This document shows, one piece after another, positions 15,914-25,379 of a DNA stretch of 64,000 nucleotides. Within the stretch, counting starts at the first letter, position 1. Each line of letters opens with the position of its first letter. Origin of the DNA: Tissierellales bacterium. GTDB taxonomy: Bacteria > Bacillota > Clostridia > Tissierellales > Sedimentibacteraceae. The stretch lies in assembly GCA_018433765.1 (NCBI GenBank), contig JAHDQO010000003.1:124001-188000 (forward strand). The letters are read 5' to 3'. The position numbers were made by a program, and so were the translations under genes. The notes beneath the pieces were generated by a model. That model was given only the letters and a program-made list of their open reading frames with translations. It was not told the origin of the DNA and did not search any database.

Positions 15914-16843
15914 ATGAAAAAAGTTTTATATAGTTTAGGAATAATTGTCATAGTTTTGTTAGTTTTGCCTTTTATTACAGGTAATTTAGAAAAACAAGAA
16001 TTAAATACTGAATCAAGATCTCAATTAGAAGGTAGTTTCATTGAACTATCTGATGGTATTACACATTATGAATTAAAGGGAGAAGCAAAAGCAAAAACAA
16101 TTATACTTGTTCATGGTAATGCAGCACCTTATTTTACGTGGGATTACAATTTTGACGTATTAGTAAATGCTGGTTTTAGAGTTTTAAGATATGATATTTA
16201 TGGTCATGGTTTTTCAGATAGACCTAATTTAGAAGTATACAATAGAGATTTATATGATAGACAGATGGTAGAACTTTTAGATGCATTAGAAATAAATGAA
16301 CCTGTTTGTTTAGTAGGTACATCTCAAGGTGGTAGTATATGTGCATATTTTACAGCACAGCATCCAAATAGAGTAAATAAGATAGCGTTTTTATCTCCAC
16401 TTTTTGATGAGTTTGAAGGAAAGGGCATGGCAGCGTTAATGAGAAGAAAAGGTATAGGTGAATATTTAATGAATTTATTTGGGGATAAGTCTCTTACAAA
16501 TCCATCTAATGTACTCTTTTCAGATGATAAAAAGCAAGAGCTTGAAGTAAAATTAAAAAAACAGGCAACTTATAAAGGTAAAAAAAGAGCAGTATTAGCT
16601 AACATGAGAGGAGATTCTCTTAGTGACGCAACAGTTTATTATAAACAAACAAAAGAAATAGGTATACCAGTTTTATTGACTTGGGGAGAAAATGATAAAA
16701 GTATTTCTTATGAGTCTATGGAAAGATTATGTGAGCTGATGCCTAAAATTCAGTATTATCAAATAAAAGATGCCTCACATTTAGCTCATTATGAATTTTC
16801 TAATGAGATTAATCCGCTACTAATAAATTTTTTCACAAACTAG
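15914..16843 (+). CDS. alpha/beta hydrolase, probably membrane-anchored
   Basis: 309 aa, preceded by TAGGTGA. Residues 4-23 form a hydrophobic helix that would anchor or export the protein. The oxyanion-hole motif VHGNAAPYFTWDYN, the nucleophile elbow GTSQGGS (Ser about 140) and a C-terminal His in DASHLAHYE complete the hydrolase triad; the acid is probably Asp in WGENDKS. A strong Fur box 120 bp upstream makes it part of the iron response, so hydrolysis of an imported ester siderophore is an attractive but untested role. General lipase or esterase activity is the alternative. Confidence 0.75.
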   Translation: MKKVLYSLGIIVIVLLVLPFITGNLEKQELNTESRSQLEGSFIELSDGITHYELKGEAKAKTIILVHGNAAPYFTWDYNFDVLVNAGFRVLRYDIYGHGFSDRPNLEVYNRDLYDRQMVELLDALEINEPVCLVGTSQGGSICAYFTAQHPNRVNKIAFLSPLFDEFEGKGMAALMRRKGIGEYLMNLFGDKSLTNPSNVLFSDDKKQELEVKLKKQATYKGKKRAVLANMRGDSLSDATVYYKQTKEIGIPVLLTWGENDKSISYESMERLCELMPKIQYYQIKDASHLAHYEFSNEINPLLINFFTN

Positions 16844-16888
16844 TAATTGTTAATAGGAGACACCTAGTTTAATTGAGGTAGTTAAATT

Positions 16889-17089
16889 ATGGATAATAAT
16901 AAGAAAGAATTGTTAGAAATGAGCATAGGTCAACTTGTTTTTTCAGAAGGGGTGCGAGCTGAATTTAGAAATAGTAGTATAAATGTCATTAAAAAAGTAA
17001 GTAGTTTAGCTTTAAGAGTTAAACTACTTTTTTCATTTCTTATTTTGATATCTAAAAAGTTTATATATAAAAAGCTACTCTGTTTGTAA
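16889..17089 (+). CDS. small open frame, doubtful
   Basis: A 66-codon frame with a weak ribosome site (GAGGTAG). The first 30 codons look protein-like (EMSIGQLVFSEGVRAEF). The later codons run through a clear terminator hairpin at 17001-17033, so the full frame is unlikely to be a real gene. It may be the remnant of a truncated gene or a very short peptide. No family was recognised. Confidence 0.2.
   Translation: MDNNKKELLEMSIGQLVFSEGVRAEFRNSSINVIKKVSSLALRVKLLFSFLILISKKFIYKKLLCL
17001..17033 (+). terminator. rho-independent terminator
   Basis: GTAGTTTA (17001-17008) pairs with TAAACTAC (17020-17027) and is followed by TTTTTT. It ends the hydrolase transcript. The A-run on the left side could serve the opposite strand gene at 17061. 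Confidence 0.75.
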
Positions 17090-17276
17090 TCTCAAATTCA
17101 TTACCACAATCTAGACATTTTACGATTATTTTTTGGTTGTTAATATCTAAGTTTAATGTAACATGAGTATAAATATTAATATTTCCATCTGTATATGGTG
17201 TTTGTAAGTAGTCAGTGCCCAATTCACAAGTTGCACCACATTTGTTACATTTAATCTCAAATTCGCAGTTTCTCAT
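17061..17276 (-). CDS. small zinc-ribbon protein
   Basis: 71 aa on the minus strand, preceded by GGGAGGGA. Two CxxC pairs, CNKCG near residue 10 and CLDCG near residue 55, should bind one metal ion in a ribbon fold. No other domain is visible. It is transcribed against the flanking iron genes. Function is unknown; similar small ribbons are often nucleic-acid or partner-binding proteins. Confidence 0.65.
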   Translation of the reverse strand: MRNCEFEIKCNKCGATCELGTDYLQTPYTDGNINIYTHVTLNLDINNQKIIVKCLDCGNEFEITNRVAFYI

Positions 17277-17414
17277 TTAGGATTCCCTCCCTTTTAAGGA
17301 TTACCCAATATTTTTAAATACATAATATTTACAGCTTTTATACTATAATATATTGTTTAATTGGTGTATTAGTTCTTATATATGAATAAATGAAATTAAA
17401 TAAAATATAAAAAT

Positions 17415-17428
17415 GTATCTGTGGATAC
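17415..17428. promoter_or_regulatory. Crp/Fnr-type dyad upstream of the second fec operon
   Basis: GTATCTGTGGATAC has 5-bp inverted arms around TGTG, the Crp/Fnr 16-bp architecture. Its centre (17421.5) is 29.5 bp before the -10 hexamer, which is position -41.5 if the start is at 17463. The same relation is found at 21226 and 47109. Confidence 0.65.
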
Positions 17429-17450
17429 TAAAAGCTTAAAATAGTTATGC

Positions 17451-17456
17451 TATAAT
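17451..17456 (+). promoter_or_regulatory. -10 element of the second fec operon
   Basis: TATAAT. There is no recognisable -35 hexamer at the right distance, which fits a promoter that needs an activator at -41.5. Confidence 0.6.
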
Positions 17457-17463
17457 ATCATTT

Positions 17464-17482
17464 AATAATGATAATTAATATC
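17464..17482 (+). promoter_or_regulatory. Fur box
   Basis: AATAATGATAATTAATATC matches the Fur consensus at 16 of 19 positions. It covers the predicted transcription start of the second FecCDB-like operon, so activation from the dyad upstream would be overridden by iron repression. Confidence 0.7.
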
Positions 17483-17504
17483 AATAAATACATAAGGAGT
17501 AAAT

Positions 17505-18575
17505 ATGAAGCAAAAATTAGATTGTCAGAATGTTCTACTTGATTATAGAAAAACGCATTTAAAAAAAGTATTTTTTATTGTTTTATTGGTAGTATCTATA
17601 ATAGTCTTCAGCTCATTTGCTATAACAGTAGGTCCTCTAGAAATGACAACAAAAGAGGCATACCAAGTTGTATTGCACAAAGTAATACCTAATTTAGTCA
17701 GTTCTCCAGGTGAATGTATAGAAAATACAGTGTGGTTTGTTCGTGTTCCCAGAGTTATAACTAGTTTAGTAGTAGGGTTTAGCTTAGCAGTAGCTGGTGC
17801 AGTTATGCAGCCTGTATTAAGAAATCCTATGGCTAGCCCTTTTACATTGGGTATATCTTCAGGAGCAGGATTTGGAGCTGCTCTTGCTATAATTTTGGGT
17901 AAAAGTATAGGGAGCGGTTCTTATCATGTTGTTGCAAATGCATTTTTCTTTTCACTTCTTACATCATTTGCAATATTGTTATTGTCAAAGCGTAAAGGAA
18001 CTACACCTGAGATGATGATACTAATAGGTATAGCACTATCGCATCTTTTTACAGCGTGTACAACTGTAATGCAATATTTTGCTGATTCATGGGCAACCGC
18101 CGAAGTAGTATTTTGGATGGTAGGCAGTCTTTCAAAGGGAACATGGCAGACATTAAAATACATGTTTCCAGTAGCACTAATATGTATACCATTCTTAATT
18201 ATCAAAGCATGGGATTTAAACTCTATAAGTGCTGGAGATGATGCAGCTAAAAGTTTAGGTGTTAATGTAGAAAAAACTAGATTAATTTTAATGATAGTGG
18301 CATCACTTGTTACTTCCATAACAATTTGTTTTACAGGTACAATTGGATTTATTGGTTTGGTGGCTCCTCATATTACTAGAATGATTGGAGGAGGAGATAA
18401 TAGATTTGTGGTACCTGCATCAGGTCTTGTAGGGGCATTATTGTTAGCTATATCAGATATTGTTGCAATGAATATTATTCCACCAGTAGTTATACCAATA
18501 GGAGTTATGACATCTTTCATGGGAGTTCCGTTATTTATATTCCTAATAGTAAGAATGAAAAGGGGGAGTTTATAA
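17505..18575 (+). CDS. FecCD-type ABC transporter permease (second system)
   Basis: 356 aa, preceded by AAGGAG. It carries the FecCD signatures VRVPRVITSLVVGFSLAVAG, NPMASPFTLGISSGAGFG and TGTIGFIGLVAPHITRM. It is the membrane subunit of the second iron-complex importer. The stop TAA overlaps the ATPase start (TAATG). Unlike the first system, the binding-protein gene comes last in the operon. Confidence 0.92.
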   Translation: MKQKLDCQNVLLDYRKTHLKKVFFIVLLVVSIIVFSSFAITVGPLEMTTKEAYQVVLHKVIPNLVSSPGECIENTVWFVRVPRVITSLVVGFSLAVAGAVMQPVLRNPMASPFTLGISSGAGFGAALAIILGKSIGSGSYHVVANAFFFSLLTSFAILLLSKRKGTTPEMMILIGIALSHLFTACTTVMQYFADSWATAEVVFWMVGSLSKGTWQTLKYMFPVALICIPFLIIKAWDLNSISAGDDAAKSLGVNVEKTRLILMIVASLVTSITICFTGTIGFIGLVAPHITRMIGGGDNRFVVPASGLVGALLLAISDIVAMNIIPPVVIPIGVMTSFMGVPLFIFLIVRMKRGSL

Positions 18576-19348
18576 TGAAAATTCAAATAAAAGATTTAGA
18601 ATTTAGTTATTCTGATGATAAGGTTTTAAAGGGTATTAATCTTAATATTTTACCGGGTGAATGTCTTTCAATTTTAGGACCTAATGGAACAGGAAAATCT
18701 ACATTAATAAAATGCATTGATGGATTACTAAAACCACAAAAAGGAGATATAAAAATTGATGGACAGAATATAAAAGATTTACGAAGAGAGCAAATAGCTA
18801 AAAAGTTAGGTTATGTTCCTCAATCCTCAGCAAGCTTATTTCCTTTAAAAGTTTTTGACATGGTGCTTCTAGGCAGAAGTCCGCACATTACATGGAAAAG
18901 CACCAAAACAGATCAAAACAAAGTGCTTAAAGCATTGAAAATGTTAAATATAGAAAATTTAGCAATGAAAAATTTTAATGAAATTAGTGGAGGACAGCAG
19001 CAGAAAGTTATAATAGCAAGAGCTCTTGCTCAAGAGACAGATATACTTTTATTGGACGAAGCAACAAGTAACCTTGATATAAGACATCAATTAGAGGTTA
19101 TGGATATAATAAGAAAACTTGTAGATAATTTAGGGATTTCAGCTGTCATGATTGTGCATGATTTAAACATTGCTGCACGTTATTCAGATAAAATTATAAT
19201 TTTGAATGAAGGTAAAGTAGCAGTTTCTGGGAAGCCTGAGGATGTATTAACTAAGGATAATATTACTTCAACATATGGAGTAGAAGTAAGTGTCAGTAAA
19301 ATAGACAACAAGCCTTGTATTATACCTTTGAAAGCAAAGTATGCTTAA
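18575..19348 (+). CDS. FecE/FhuC-type ABC transporter ATP-binding protein (second system)
   Basis: 257 aa. Walker A GPNGTGKST, signature ISGGQQQK, Walker B ILLLDEATSNLD and H-loop VHDLN are all intact. It is coupled to the permease by a 1-bp overlap, and energises uptake with the binding protein encoded 34 bp downstream. Confidence 0.93.
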   Translation: MKIQIKDLEFSYSDDKVLKGINLNILPGECLSILGPNGTGKSTLIKCIDGLLKPQKGDIKIDGQNIKDLRREQIAKKLGYVPQSSASLFPLKVFDMVLLGRSPHITWKSTKTDQNKVLKALKMLNIENLAMKNFNEISGGQQQKVIIARALAQETDILLLDEATSNLDIRHQLEVMDIIRKLVDNLGISAVMIVHDLNIAARYSDKIIILNEGKVAVSGKPEDVLTKDNITSTYGVEVSVSKIDNKPCIIPLKAKYA

Positions 19349-19382
19349 ATTAAATAAAAATTTATTTTTTAGGAGGAGAATC

Positions 19383-20498
19383 ATGAAATATTTTAAAAAC
19401 TGTTTAGTAATTTTATTAATAAGTGTTTCTATTTTTAATCTTACAGGTTGTGATGGAGATAAAGAAATGATTGGGAGAACATCAGATTTAGATGAGACTA
19501 TTAAAATAGTTGATTGTGCAGGAAGGCAAGTAGAATTAAAAGAAGAAGCAGAAAGAATTGTTGATTTGACATTTTTAGAAGGTGTACGTACATTAATAGA
19601 ATTAGGTGCACAAAATCATTTAGTTGGAATGAGTGATATGGATCATCAAGCATTTAATCCTAATGGAGTTTTGAAGAATTATTATATTATTGTATCTCAA
19701 GTCGCTCCTGAATTAATAAACATAGCAAATGTAGGAAGTCATGAAGAACCTAATATAGAAAAGATAATGTCACTAAATCCAGATGTTATATTTGTAGAGT
19801 GGAGCAGACAAGACTATGCAGATACACTTCAAAACCAAATTAATATTCCAGTAGTATGTGTAGGCGGTTATGGAAGCTTCAATTATGAGATTTTTAGCGT
19901 TGTAGGTAAAATTGTAGGTAAAGAAGAAAGAGCTGAAGAATTAATATCTTTTACTAAAAGCAAAATAAAAGCTGTTACAGATATTACTAAAGATATTTCC
20001 AAAGAGGAAAAGAAAAAAATTTATTACTGGGTGAGACCTTATATTGGAGATCCAAGAACTAATGGTCGCTATGAAGCATTTGAGCTTGCAGGAGGCAGAA
20101 ATGTTGCTGCTGAAGGAGATACTATTCCTTATGGAGTATACAAAGTAACAAAAGAACAAATAGCAGCTTGGAATCCAGAATATATATTTAGACATTCAGC
20201 TTTCTTAGAAGATATTGAAGGATGGCATACAATAGATACAATTAAAAAAGATGCTGTAATAAGAAGTACAAAAGCAGTAAGTAATAACAATGTTTTTCCA
20301 ACAAAAGGACATATGAGGGGTTGGGACATAGCTACTGAATCTACGGAAGTATTTTATCTTGCTAAGATTTTATATCCAGAAAAATTTCCAAACTTAGATG
20401 TTGAATTAGTAGGTAATGAGATTTTAGAAAAGTTTTATGGTATAAAAGGACTATACACTGATATGAGCAATAAAATTGGACTTTATCAGTGGAAATAA
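19383..20498 (+). CDS. iron-complex ABC transporter substrate-binding lipoprotein (second system)
   Basis: 371 aa from the ATG at 19383, which follows AGGAGGAGA; an upstream in-frame start at 19341 lies over the ATPase gene. The signal peptide ends in the lipobox LTGC (Cys about 19). The body is a PF01497 binding fold with NPDVIFVEWS and WNPEYIFRHSAF segments. It should capture a ferric chelate, haem or cobalamin. The gene ends 10 bp before the convergent Crp/Fnr regulator. Confidence 0.86.
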   Translation: MKYFKNCLVILLISVSIFNLTGCDGDKEMIGRTSDLDETIKIVDCAGRQVELKEEAERIVDLTFLEGVRTLIELGAQNHLVGMSDMDHQAFNPNGVLKNYYIIVSQVAPELINIANVGSHEEPNIEKIMSLNPDVIFVEWSRQDYADTLQNQINIPVVCVGGYGSFNYEIFSVVGKIVGKEERAEELISFTKSKIKAVTDITKDISKEEKKKIYYWVRPYIGDPRTNGRYEAFELAGGRNVAAEGDTIPYGVYKVTKEQIAAWNPEYIFRHSAFLEDIEGWHTIDTIKKDAVIRSTKAVSNNNVFPTKGHMRGWDIATESTEVFYLAKILYPEKFPNLDVELVGNEILEKFYGIKGLYTDMSNKIGLYQWK

Positions 20499-20508
20499 AT
20501 TATTTATT

Positions 20509-21192
20509 TCATATATTACCTAATATGATTTCCAACTTTTCACGATTTAAAATTTTAATTGTTTTATTATTGACATCAATTATTCCTTCGTCACTTAGTG
20601 CTTTTAATTCTCTACTAAGGGTTGAACGAGATACATTTAAATGTTCAGCCCAAGCTTTCTTAGAATATGGTAGTTGAATTATAGATTTATTGTTTGATTT
20701 AATATAGTGCAGTAAAGAATAGGCTATTTTCTCTTTAATTGAAGAGTAAGAAAATAGTTCTATTTTTTTATTTAGCATTAATATTTCTTTTGCAAATAAA
20801 TTAATTATATTAGAAGCTATAGTACTATCTTTAAAAAGAATTTCTGAGACACTTTTCTGATGAATTAATAAAATAGTACAATGCTCTTTAGCTATTACAT
20901 CAAAATTACAAGTAGATATATTTGAGAAAACTAAAGCACCTCCAAAAACTTCACTTTGTTTCTTATAAAAAATATTAATGAATTTACCTGATTCAAGGTT
21001 ATTTTGTATTTCTATACTTCCTTCTAAGATTATGCCAAGATAAATACAAGGAAGATCTGCTCTAAAAATAAAATCATTTTTTTTATAATGACATATTTTA
21101 TATTGAGTTTTTAACAAAACATTTTTTATTTCATTTTTGTCCTTTCCATTAAAAAGTGGACATTTACATAATATATTCAAATATTCTTCCAT
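20509..21192 (-). CDS. Crp/Fnr-family transcriptional regulator (paralogue A)
   Basis: 227 aa. Residues 1-130 are a cyclic-nucleotide-binding-like beta-roll (IYLGIILEGSIEIQ) and 150-220 a winged helix with WAEHLNVSRSTLSRELKAL. Neither the Cys cluster of FNR nor the canonical cAMP-binding Arg/Ser motif is evident, so the ligand is unknown. It is clearly related along its whole length to the regulator at 49784. It lies between two promoters (17.4 kb and 21.2 kb) that share a Crp-type dyad, and is the best candidate to bind them. Confidence 0.88.
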   Translation of the reverse strand: MEEYLNILCKCPLFNGKDKNEIKNVLLKTQYKICHYKKNDFIFRADLPCIYLGIILEGSIEIQNNLESGKFINIFYKKQSEVFGGALVFSNISTCNFDVIAKEHCTILLIHQKSVSEILFKDSTIASNIINLFAKEILMLNKKIELFSYSSIKEKIAYSLLHYIKSNNKSIIQLPYSKKAWAEHLNVSRSTLSRELKALSDEGIIDVNNKTIKILNREKLEIILGNI

Positions 21193-21225
21193 CTAAATCC
21201 CTCACATTAAAAAATACGTAAAAGT

Positions 21226-21239
21226 GTATCCATAGAAAC
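21226..21239. promoter_or_regulatory. Crp/Fnr-type dyad upstream of the BadF activase
   Basis: GTATCCATAGAAAC matches the reverse complement of the 17415 site at 12 of 14 positions. Its centre (21232.5) is again 29.5 bp before the -10 TATAAT at 21262. Confidence 0.6.
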
Positions 21240-21261
21240 AACAATTACAAAATTATTATAC

Positions 21262-21267
21262 TATAAT
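21262..21267 (+). promoter_or_regulatory. -10 element of the BadF activase gene
   Basis: TATAAT, with no good -35 hexamer, as expected for an activator-dependent promoter. Confidence 0.55.
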
Positions 21268-21278
21268 AACAATTAAAT

Positions 21279-21297
21279 GTAAATGATTAGCATTATC
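21279..21297 (+). promoter_or_regulatory. Fur-like box
   Basis: GTAAATGATTAGCATTATC matches the Fur consensus at 15 of 19 positions and lies just after the predicted transcription start. It lies in the divergent interval and could affect both the activase and the regulator. Confidence 0.6.
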
Positions 21298-21330
21298 ATT
21301 TACTAAAAGAAATAACAGGAGGAGTTAAAA

Positions 21331-24300
21331 TTGTATAGTTTAGGGATAGACATAGGATATTCAGCGATAAAAGCAGCCTTGATAGATAGTAATAATGAGG
21401 TTAAATATGAAAAATATATACTCCATAAAGGAAGAATTAAGCAAAGCCTAAATGATATCATCAGTGATTTACTTAATAATTATAATATAAAAAATATTAC
21501 CTATGGAGCAGTAACAGGAAGTGGTAGTGAGTTTTTAACTAAAACAAAACAAATAAAATCTATCAATGAAGTAACATCAATAGTAGAAGGTAGTATAAAT
21601 ACTAATAAAAATATTGGTTCAATTATTGAAATTGGAGGACAAAGTGCTAAATATATAACTGATTTTAGTGAAAATAACAAATCAAAAATAAAAATTTCTA
21701 TGAATTCAAATTGTTCTGCAGGTACTGGTTCATTCTTAGAAGAACAAGTATCAAGATTAAATTTAAATTTAGAAGATTACTCAACTTATGCTAGTAAGGC
21801 TAAATCAATACCGAGAATAGCTGGTAGATGTAGTGTATTTGCAAAGACAGATATTACACATCATCAGCAAGAAGGAGTTTCTGTTGAAGACATATTGTTA
21901 GGATTAGCTTATGCTTTAATTAGAAACTATAAAGGGTCTGTAATGAAAAAGCTGCCAATGAAAAAACCAATACTATTTATTGGAGGTGTTGCTCATAATC
22001 AGGGTATTATTACAGCATTAAAAGATATACTTAAATTAAATGAAGAAGAATTAATAATTCCTAATAACTTCAGCAGCATTGGAGCTATAGGAACAGCAAT
22101 AATTGCTAATAAAGAAAATATGAATATTAATTTAAAAGATTTAATGAAAGATTTAGAAATAGAAAAAGATTTAGAATATGATAATGAGGTTTCTTTACCC
22201 AAATTGATATCTTATGGTGAAGGAGACAGTTACAATAAGCATATTTGCACATCTATAAATAATAAAGAAACTCAAGATATTTATTTAGGCATTGATATTG
22301 GTTCTACGAGTACTAACATTATTTTGATGAACAATGAGAAAGAAATCTTATCTTATAAATATTTAAAAACTCATGGAGATCCTATTAAAGCTATAAGTAA
22401 TGGTTTTAAAGATTTAAAGAAAGAGTTTGGAGATAGTTTAAATGTAATGGGGGTTGGTATTACAGGGTCTGGTAGATATATGATAGGTAGGCTTATTGGT
22501 GCAGATATTATCAAAGATGAAATTACAGCACAAGCTAAGGCAGCAGTAACTATTGATAATAGTGTAGATACAGTATTTGAAATAGGAGGACAGGATTCAA
22601 AATTTATTAGTATTGAAGATGGAGTTGTAAAAGACTTTCAAATGAATAAAATATGTGCAGCTGGAACGGGTTCTTTTATTGAGGAACAAGCTAAAAAATT
22701 TAATATACCAATAAATGATTTTGGAGAAATAGCATTAAGAAGTAATGAACCTATCAATTTAGGAGAAAGATGTACTGTTTTTATAGAAACTAGTATAGCT
22801 GCAAACTTATCAAGAGGGGCAAAACTTGACGATATTACTTCAGGTCTATGCTATTCTATAGTAAAAAATTATCTTAACAGAGTAGTAGGACAGAAGAAAA
22901 TAGGTAATAAAATATTCTTGCAGGGAGGTATTGCATACAATCAAGGAATTATAAATGCCTTTAGAGCAATTACAGGAAAAGAAATATATATTCCACCATT
23001 TTTTAGTGTTACAGGTTCTTATGGAGCTGCGATATTAGCAAAAGAAGAAATAGAAACTGAAAAAAGTAAATTTAAGGGATTTGAAGTAGAAGTAAGTGAT
23101 GAGTTTGTTCAAAAACAAAAGAAATCTAAATTAAAAGTAGCTAATAATACAAAATTTAATGATACTGTTAATAATTTAGTATTTAAAGGATATGATGGAC
23201 AAATAGATTATAGTAAAAAGACAGTAGGAATACCTAGAGCACTGTTTACTTATGGTATGTATCCTATGTTTAGTACTTTTTTCAAAGAATTAGGATTTAA
23301 TGTATTGTTATCAGATAAAACTGATGAAAAGACTATTAAACTAGGTCAGGAATATTCTTTAGATGAAACTTGTTATCCAGTAAAATTAATAAATGGTCAC
23401 GTAGCAGAATTGGTTGAAAAAAAAGTTGATTATATATTTTTCCCTGATTTATTTACAGTAGACCATCCGGATTCACATACAAGGCAGAATTATGGTTGTG
23501 CTTATATGCAGCTTGCTTTTAAAGTTGTTAAGCAGGCAATGGAATTAGATAAAAAAGGAATAGAACTATTATCACCAACTATAGCTTTTAATTTAGGACC
23601 AGAATTTATGCATAAGAGCTTTTCCGGTTTAGGTAGACAACTTGGAAAAACCTCAGAAGAAACTACTAAAGCCCTTCATGAAGGAGTAAAAGCTTTCCAT
23701 AAATTTGAAGAGAGACTTGGACAAAATGGTAAGAAAGTTGTTAAGGAACTTAAATCTGATGAAAGAGCATTTGTTATTATATCAAAAACATATGGAGTAG
23801 TAGACCCATTATTAAATATGTCTATACCAGATAAGCTTATGAGTATGGGATATAAAGTGCTATCTTTCTTTGATTTACCAGAAGGTAATGTAGCTAAAGA
23901 GTATCCCAACATGTATTGGCCTTTTGGACAGCATATATTAGAAGCAGCTCAAATAGTTAAGCAGCACCCTAATTTATATGCTATATTTCTTACACATCAT
24001 TGCTGTGGCCCAGATACAATGTTTACACATTACTTTAGAGAAATAATGGGTGATAAACCTTATTTAAATATAGAAGTAGATGAGCACTCTTCAAGCGTTG
24101 GAGTTATCACTAGAGTAGAAGCTTTTGTTAATAGCTTAAATAAAATTGGTATTCAGCAAGCCGAAAGTATGGAAACTTATCCTGATAGGATAGAGCATAA
24201 ACAAGTAAATATAAAGAAAAGCATAAATGAATTAAGGGGTGAAACTATACTTTACCTGCCGTATATTTATCCTTATTCACATATATTTAAAGAAATACTA

Positions 24301-25320
24301 ATTAGAAAAGGTATAAATGTAGAAGTCTTACCCATGACAAACAGGGCAACTATTAATGTAGGTAGAAAACATACAATGACAAATGAGTACTTTTCTTTAA
24401 CAGCTGTTTTAGGAGATGTACTTAAACAACTAATGGAATTAGAAAACAATAAAGATAATACTGCTTTTTATATTCCTAGAACAGAAGGAGCAGAAGCGGA
24501 CGGTCAGTACAGCAGATTATTGAGGACAAAACTAGATGAGCAGGGATTTAAAGATGCAGTGATTATTTCCCCTTTTATAGAAGATGCCCTTCTTAATAGT
24601 GATGAAGATATTGAGTCTATGTTTTATGGGATATTAGCAGGAGATATTATTAGAGTTTCACACAGCAAAAGCAGAGATAAGTATTTAGAACAAATTCTTA
24701 TTTCTATAAAAAACAACAGCTTAAATATAAATAAACTAAAAGAAATATCAATCCAAATATATAAAGAACTTAAAAATATAAAATACAAAAAAAGAGTTTT
24801 CGCAGCAGGTGAAACGCTGATTCTATACAGTGATTTTATGAATAATTTCACTTTTCAAAACCTTGAAGATAATGGATACAAAATAAATTATAGTTTATTA
24901 AGTGAGTCTATGTGGATGATATGGAAAGACTTTATAAATAATAATGATAAAAAAACTCATACGTTTAAACAAAAATTAGATGCATTTAAAGACTGTATAA
25001 ACACTATATCTGACTGTTTATTAGATGAGAGTCCTTTTGAAAAGAATTTAGAGAATCTTATTACTAGAGCAGATAACTCTATTGGATATTATTCTGGAGC
25101 AAATGGGAGATACAGAGAAGCTAAAATATTAGGAGAGATGAATAATATTGATGGAATTATAACTGTTTCATCTATGTATGAAAATACTGGTATAGCTCTA
25201 AACATACTACACAAGGGTTTCGAAAATGGTAAAAGTAAACCTATTCTTAACTTAACATTTGACGGAAATGAAAATGAAAATGATAAAATAAAGATAGAAT
25301 CATTTATATATTATATATAA
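21331..25320 (+). CDS. giant BadF/BadG/BcrA-type activase with DUF2229 region
   Basis: 1329 aa with a TTG start after GGAGGAG. Residues 1-270 and 315-590 are two ASKHA-type ATPase repeats (LGIDIGYSAIK and LGIDIGSTSTN). Each has the cluster-ligand Cys of the 2-hydroxyacyl-CoA dehydratase activators (CSAGTGSFLEEQ and CAAGTGSFIEEQA, each with a second Cys in GRC or ERC). The remaining ~700 residues match the DUF2229/dehydratase-like part, with CYPVKLINGHVAEL and THHCCGPDTMF as candidate Fe-S ligands. Such proteins couple ATP hydrolysis to low-potential electron transfer, but no dehydratase is encoded nearby. A Fur-like box and a Crp-type dyad precede the gene, suggesting an iron-limitation role. 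Confidence 0.85.
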   Translation: MYSLGIDIGYSAIKAALIDSNNEVKYEKYILHKGRIKQSLNDIISDLLNNYNIKNITYGAVTGSGSEFLTKTKQIKSINEVTSIVEGSINTNKNIGSIIEIGGQSAKYITDFSENNKSKIKISMNSNCSAGTGSFLEEQVSRLNLNLEDYSTYASKAKSIPRIAGRCSVFAKTDITHHQQEGVSVEDILLGLAYALIRNYKGSVMKKLPMKKPILFIGGVAHNQGIITALKDILKLNEEELIIPNNFSSIGAIGTAIIANKENMNINLKDLMKDLEIEKDLEYDNEVSLPKLISYGEGDSYNKHICTSINNKETQDIYLGIDIGSTSTNIILMNNEKEILSYKYLKTHGDPIKAISNGFKDLKKEFGDSLNVMGVGITGSGRYMIGRLIGADIIKDEITAQAKAAVTIDNSVDTVFEIGGQDSKFISIEDGVVKDFQMNKICAAGTGSFIEEQAKKFNIPINDFGEIALRSNEPINLGERCTVFIETSIAANLSRGAKLDDITSGLCYSIVKNYLNRVVGQKKIGNKIFLQGGIAYNQGIINAFRAITGKEIYIPPFFSVTGSYGAAILAKEEIETEKSKFKGFEVEVSDEFVQKQKKSKLKVANNTKFNDTVNNLVFKGYDGQIDYSKKTVGIPRALFTYGMYPMFSTFFKELGFNVLLSDKTDEKTIKLGQEYSLDETCYPVKLINGHVAELVEKKVDYIFFPDLFTVDHPDSHTRQNYGCAYMQLAFKVVKQAMELDKKGIELLSPTIAFNLGPEFMHKSFSGLGRQLGKTSEETTKALHEGVKAFHKFEERLGQNGKKVVKELKSDERAFVIISKTYGVVDPLLNMSIPDKLMSMGYKVLSFFDLPEGNVAKEYPNMYWPFGQHILEAAQIVKQHPNLYAIFLTHHCCGPDTMFTHYFREIMGDKPYLNIEVDEHSSSVGVITRVEAFVNSLNKIGIQQAESMETYPDRIEHKQVNIKKSINELRGETILYLPYIYPYSHIFKEILIRKGINVEVLPMTNRATINVGRKHTMTNEYFSLTAVLGDVLKQLMELENNKDNTAFYIPRTEGAEADGQYSRLLRTKLDEQGFKDAVIISPFIEDALLNSDEDIESMFYGILAGDIIRVSHSKSRDKYLEQILISIKNNSLNINKLKEISIQIYKELKNIKYKKRVFAAGETLILYSDFMNNFTFQNLEDNGYKINYSLLSESMWMIWKDFINNNDKKTHTFKQKLDAFKDCINTISDCLLDESPFEKNLENLITRADNSIGYYSGANGRYREAKILGEMNNIDGIITVSSMYENTGIALNILHKGFENGKSKPILNLTFDGNENENDKIKIESFIYYI

Positions 25321-25379
25321 ATAATGTAAAGAAACATGATATATACATTAAATATTTTTAAAATTTGAAAGGAGTAAAA

